Origin: Erigeron canadensis
Taxonomy: Eukaryota > Streptophyta > Magnoliopsida > Asterales > Asteraceae
Assembly: GCF_010389155.1 (NCBI RefSeq)
Contig: NC_057768.1
Span: 45,239,633 to 45,303,632 of the forward strand
Direction of reading: 5' to 3'
Length of the DNA stretch: 64,000 nucleotides
Shown here piece after piece: positions 59,301-64,000 of this stretch (positions within the stretch are counted from its first letter, which is position 1; each line of letters starts with the position of its first letter). The notes beneath the pieces are model-generated. The model made no database searches and had not been told where the DNA came from. It saw only the letters and a program-made list of their open reading frames with translations. The position numbers were made by a program, and so were the translations under genes.

Positions 59301-62075
59301 ATGATCTTAGTGGTAACTTAGGTTGTGTAGAAGTTATTTTGATTGCTTGGTTAGAAGCGATTGTTTCTATGACGGGTACGGTAGAAAGTAATTAATAGTT
59401 AATAAGAGTTGACGGGTTAATGGTTGGGTACAATCAATAGACACAATTGTTATCTAAATAACCAAAACAATTAGTTATCTAGGAAAGTTATGAAAGGCGT
59501 ATCGGGGTACCGGGTCTTAATAATGGAACTAGTTAATTAAGAGGATTGAATAAAGTAACGAACTTGACGGGTACGGGGTGAGTCTTTGTTTAGTTCTCGG
59601 TTATTAATCAACATATTTGAATTGGTTCTTCAATTAAGTGCAACCTAAATAAGTTGTGTCATGGAGTCGAAGTAGATGATCTTTTAATTAATATTGATAT
59701 TAAAATTTCTCTTTTCAATTAATTCTACGGAATTACTAACTTTTTCAAATTAACTAACCGCTTTCAAAACCAAGGTGACGGGAGTCCTTAAAATCCAAAA
59801 TCTTTTTAAAGCTACATTAAACTCGCTTGCTCCTTATCAGTCCCTGTGTTCGATCCTGGACTTACCTTTAAACTATATTGCATACGAACGGGTCCACTGC
59901 CCGAGAGTGTGTAGTAGTCAGTTCTAGGGTATTTCTTGTTTATAAATTTAAGACTAGATTTTACACATCACTCTTCCACCATAACTCATATGGGGTCACA
60001 TCCTTTTTCTTGTGGGGTATCTTATTCAAAAGATAATTTGCTGATAGAATGGCATCCCCCCACATGTTCTGATTGACACCAGAACTCACCAACATGGCAT
60101 TCACCATTTCTTTCAAGGTTCGATTCTTTCGTTCAGCCATTCCATTTGATTGAGGTGAATAAGGTGCAGTGAACTCATGTCGTATTCCATTTTGTGAACA
60201 GAATTCAGCAAAAGGTGAGACATATTCACCACCTCTATCACTTCGTACAACCTTGATTTTCCTTTCAAGTTGATTCTCAACTTCATTCTTGTAGGCAATA
60301 AAAGTCTCAATTGCCTCATCCTTACTTTTCAGTAAGAAAACATAACAATATTTCGTGTTATCATCGATAAACGTAATGAAGTACTTAAATCCATGTCTCG
60401 TGAGAATGGATTTTAGATCACACACATCTGTGTGTATCATATCAAGCGGTTCGGTAGCTCTTTCAACCGATTTAAATGGTGCCCTTGTTAATTTGGCTTC
60501 AACACAAGTTTCACATTTGAGATTTGAGTCAATATGGAAGTTTGGTATGCTATTCAATTTAATCAAACGACGAATGGAATTCAAATTGACATGATCAAGT
60601 CGACTATGCCACACATTAGAAGACTCAAGCAAGTAAGCAGAACTAGTACCGGTCTTATTCATTCCATTGATAGCAATTACATTCATTTTGAACATACCAT
60701 TGAGGGCATAGCCCTTACCAACATACAAACCATTTTTGGTCAACACGACCTTATCAGACTCATACACAATTTTGAAACCAAACTTGTTCAACTGATAACC
60801 AGACACAAGATTCTTGCGAATCTCTGGAACATACAACACATTCTGAAGAGTGAGTTCTTTCCCAGAAGTCATCTTCAAGATCACATTACCCTCGCCTTTC
60901 ACGAGTGGCGGAGTTTCCCATAAAGAGATTTTCACCATTAGTAACTTCCTTGAAGGTGTTGAAAAGATCTTTATCAGCACAAACATGGCGGGTGGCCCCA
61001 GTATCAACCCACCATTCCTTGGTATTTGATCCAACCAAGTTAATTTCAGAGATCATCATTGTGAGGTCAGAGATCATGGCAACAAGATTGTCCACATCTT
61101 CGGCCATATTAGCTTGACGACTCTCTTTCTTGGGCTGTTTGCATTCACTAGCCCGATGACCAGGTTTGTCACAATTGTAGCAATTGCCTTGGAATTTCTT
61201 TTTCACAATTCCACCTTTAGGTCCAAGATTCTGACCTTTTCCTTTGCCTTTCTTCTCAACCCGTCCCTTGCCTTTGTTACCACGTGAAGATTGACCACTT
61301 TTAACAACATTAATCTTTACTGAGTTTGGGACATAGCTTTGTTTTTGAGCAATTTTGTTGTCTTCTTCAATACGAAGACGAACAACGAGATCTTCAATGG
61401 TCATCTCCTTTCTCTTATGCTTGAGATAATTCTTGAAATCAATCCAACTTGGTGGCAGTTTCTCTATCATGCAAGCAACTTGGAATGTCTCGCTCAGTGT
61501 CATTCCTTCAGCATGAATTTCATGGAACATAATATGCAAATCTTGAATTTGGCGCTCATGACAGTCTTTGAATCAACCATCTTGAAATCCAAGAATTTAG
61601 CCACCTCAAATTTCTTGGTGCCAGCATCCTCAGTTTTATACTTGCGCTCTAATGACTCCCATAATTCTTTGGCAGTCTTTACTTTGCAATAAACATTATA
61701 GAGCGAGTCAACCAAGCCATTCAAGACATAGTTGCGGCACAAAAATTTAGAATGATTCCAAGCTTGAATCGCGCTCACAATTTGAGCATCCATCTCCCCT
61801 TCAGAGACTTGGGGAACGGTTTCAGTCAGGAACCTAGCAAGGTTCAACGTTGTCAAGTAAAAGAACATCTTTTGTTGCCAACGTTTGAAGTTCCCACCAT
61901 CAAACTTCTCAGGTTTCTCGGCCCGAGTTGCCACCGCAGTAGGCAATGGTGGAACTACCATGGAGGTAACAGAGACAACAGATGTCATAATCGCAGACAC
62001 AGCAGGAGCTGCAGAGACACCAGAAGTGGGAACACCAGTAGTGGGAATAATAGAGAACATGGGTTGAGATTCCAT
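56356..62075 (-). pseudogene. Copia gag-pol pseudogene, frameshifted and interrupted
   Basis: Gag starts at 62,075 ([10 protein letters not shown]) in one frame, shifts frame at about 61,530 (Gag zinc knuckle CYNCDKPGHRASEC and protease WWVDTGATRHVC in the second frame) and again at about 60,900 (integrase DRGGEY, PQSNGMAERKNR in the third). The integrase region is cut at 59,975 by the nested LTR and resumes at 58,318, followed by RT with YVDD and RNase H down to 56,356. In RNase H the usual first catalytic Asp motif reads CHANW, apparently a lost Asp. It cannot make a full polyprotein. Confidence 0.9.
58324..59970. mobile_element. solo LTR nested in the degraded Copia element
   Basis: 1647 bp, begins TGATATCGCC and ends TTACACATCA on the plus strand (TG...CA, inverted TGAT/ATCA), with an exact CTCTT duplication at 58,319-58,323 and 59,971-59,975. 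The Copia integrase reading resumes across the duplication. The stretch TTCGATCCTGGACTTACC near the right end and its long A+T interior suggest a Ty3-type LTR, perhaps Athila-like (from memory, unsure). Open frames inside it are not recognisable proteins. Confidence 0.8.
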
Positions 62076-62137
62076 TCTAAGAGAAAACCGGAACAAGTTA
62101 ATAACACGAATTGTTATTATACCAATCTGTTTAAGTT

Positions 62138-62901
62138 TGTTGGAAAGTCTGAATAAAATACTTGTCATCACTTTACTAATTACAATACAATGAAAATAAA
62201 TAAGTAAAGTAAAATAACAAGGATATGATGTGAAACCGAATATGAGCAACAACTGGTTCTAATCCTGCAGAAGATAACACAACAGTAACAATAACCGTAA
62301 AGGAACCGGGCTTGTGTTTGACACAATTCCCTTAAACAGATTCGTCTTCTGTTCCCAGGGTACACCGGCTCAAAGCAGAGTACTGCCGGACTTAAACACT
62401 TGCCTGAAAGATGAACGGAACACGGGGATGGGATGCTGTTTCAGAGAATTATAGTGAGTTTTCTATGTGTGTGTTTTTCTCATATAATTCATATATGTAT
62501 CACATAAGATCATGATCGTTATTTATACACCAAAATGAATTTGAAGTTTCATAACAACCATAAAGATCATTAAACAACAAATTGAACGTAAATGGTATAA
62601 ATAATACGTTATGGAATGAAGCTAAGTAAATGTCATTTCCAATTTTCCTTTGTATTCATTTATGTATATACATAAATGATACGTTATGGAATGCAAATGA
62701 ATTTCAATTCCGAATTTTGCACCAAACACACTACTTTGAGATTGACATCTCACTCACCTTTACCCAATTTGGACATGTCTTAATATTGTATAGTCTTGGC
62801 CAGAGACTACACACCCACCAAAGGGTTCTCGATATATGTCACTAGATAGATCATATATTTATCGATGTCCAAACTTAGGAAAATACTCACTTTTTCCAAC
62901 A
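62138..62901 (-). repeat. 5' LTR of the degraded Copia element
   Basis: 764 bp, the partner of 55,019-55,780; TGTTGGAAAGTC to TTTTTCCAACA on the plus strand. Confidence 0.92.
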
Positions 62902-62906
62902 TATTT

Positions 62907-63177
62907 ATGCTATCTTTTTCTATTGGGCAGTTTGGCGATTTACTTGACTTTCATGACAAGTGTGGGACTTTAGTTAAACAAAGTTCATGGATTTTCGCTG
63001 ACCTGCAACATATGATTGAGGTAAATTCATTTATGTAAATGTATCAACTTATAAGACTTTGGTTGAACAATGTGTCTGTCAACTCATGCTGTACTTGTTA
63101 CTATAGAGCTCTGAATTTCAAGACAACAATACTTGTTATACAAACTTCTACCATCATTAAGGAAAAAGGCGTATAAT

Positions 63178-63241
<64 letters not shown>

Positions 63242-63292
63242 TGCTTTAGATAGATGAACTTCAAAATGCTTTAGATAGATTCAAGTGCTTGC
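62907..63292. other. 3' flank of CCD-like copy 3, with microsatellites
   Basis: 63,178-63,241 is a compound (CATA)n-(TA)n-(GA)n microsatellite. 63,265-63,300 matches the 3' flank of CCD copy 2 (CTTTAGATAGATTCAAGTGC), marking these two as sister copies. Confidence 0.6.
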
Positions 63293-64000
63293 TTATGTAG
63301 ATGCAAAGAAACAACCATGATGACCATATGGCACCCGTTGAGGGAGATTAATCTTGGCTATTGGCTCATCACAAAATTTCTTAGCATCGATTACCAATAC
63401 CTGTAGAAAAACAGAAAGAAGTTAAACGGTCAGAATTCTTAGTACATTGTGTTTGGTTGGATAAAGATATCTAGTGCCCGGCTTCTTAGCAGGGGATCAA
63501 TAGTATACATACATAAGATTCGTTTGTGTCTTCATCATGAGCATATGTAATGATCCAACCATCATCTTCATCTATGGCTTCTGGCTTTGCCACGAAAGCC
63601 GATCCTGTACAAAAGTTATTTTTGGGTAACCAATGATACTCCGTTTTTAAAGTCTGTTCACCATTGGTGTCTTGCTCGTCGGCCTTTACTTCAAAGTACA
63701 ACTTGGCGAGTCCACCATATTTAGTTTTTGCTGAAACATATTTTACATGAATATTTGTATAATTAGTAACCTCATATTGTACTTGCCACTTGTGGGTTAC
63801 TCTCACGATTGTGGATATACATGGATTCTATTAGCCAGGTTTTACAGATGTTTTTGTTTAAAAGAACGGCACACATTAATGTTAGTTGTCTAAGTTAGCT
63901 AATTACTAGCTGGGACTCAACTGGCTTTGACAATTGATGTTTGTTACCGAGTAGACTGAACCAAAGGCCACATTTCCTAGTGAGAGCCAAATTTCCATCT
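63293..64000 (-). CDS. carotenoid cleavage dioxygenase-like, copy 3, 3' end only
   Basis: Last two exons visible: 63730-63513 (218 nt) and 63400-63293 (108 nt), the same sizes as in copy 2 and nearly identical to it; the stop is at 63,293. The last iron ligand is kept (VPYGHHG), followed by CFFAST where copy 2 has SFFAST. The preceding intron is longer than in copy 2: its start matches the copy 2 intron, then about 200 unrelated bases follow, and the shared sequence (TCCTAGTGAGAGCC) returns at about 63,978. Exon 10 should lie just beyond the window. Whether the gene is complete cannot be seen. Confidence 0.9.

Larger units (their letters stand above)
55019..62901 (-). mobile_element. degraded Ty1/Copia retrotransposon with nested insertion
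   Basis: LTRs at 55,019-55,780 and 62,138-62,901, flanked by an exact TATTT duplication (55,014-55,018 and 62,902-62,906). On the minus strand the order is LTR, Gag, PR, IN, RT, RH, polypurine tract (CATGTGGGGGAT), LTR. The LTRs differ at about a dozen substitutions and two indels, so it is older than the complete Copia element. A 1647-bp solo LTR interrupts it. Confidence 0.93.

Overview
The window looks like nuclear DNA of a flowering plant. It is AT-rich, its genes are split by many short introns with GT-AG borders, and it is full of plant transposons (Ty1/Copia, solo LTRs, Helitrons, MITEs, LINE remnants). The gene set (a 2-oxoglutarate dioxygenase of the AOP1 type, carotenoid cleavage dioxygenase paralogues, a G-gamma subunit, an organellar RsmH) fits a eudicot. 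Asteraceae is my best guess, from remembered resemblance of the genes and repeats only. No bacterial, CRISPR, rRNA or tRNA feature was seen.

Left part (1-16.7 kb) is a housekeeping neighbourhood. It holds the 5' part of a DUF1997 gene (minus, runs off the left edge), a five-exon organellar 16S rRNA methyltransferase RsmH/MraW gene (minus), a three-exon heterotrimeric G-protein gamma subunit lacking a C-terminal CaaX box (plus), and a three-exon DUF1218 four-pass membrane protein gene (minus) with an intron in its 5' UTR. Between them lie a hAT-like element with an 8-bp target duplication, a LINE remnant, a 1.1-kb Helitron and a Stowaway-like MITE.

Middle and right (20-64 kb) is a small repeated-gene cluster. 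Three carotenoid-cleavage-dioxygenase-like (CCD, RPE65 superfamily) genes on the minus strand (609 aa, 601 aa, and a 3' part cut by the window end) are interleaved with two AOP1-like 2-oxoglutarate/Fe(II) dioxygenase genes (310 aa on plus, 314 aa on minus). By hand-splicing, the first two CCD genes share the same 12-exon structure, with nine internal exons of identical length, and all four iron-binding histidines are present in both. The two oxygenase families could act in one apocarotenoid tailoring route, but that is inference from proximity.

The cluster has been invaded by transposons at telling places. A complete Copia element with one uninterrupted 1535-codon polyprotein, apparently identical 226-bp LTRs and a GATAT target duplication sits 45 bp upstream of the start codon of the second AOP1-like gene. 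A 268-bp Helitron sits just upstream of the TATA box of the second CCD gene, with a same-length sister copy near the first CCD gene. A second, frameshifted Copia element (55.0-62.9 kb) carries a nested 1.65-kb solo LTR. Another 2-kb solo LTR (20.0-22.0 kb) contains a striking array of GC-rich palindromes. 37-45 kb is mostly AT-rich repeats, MITEs and Helitron ends.
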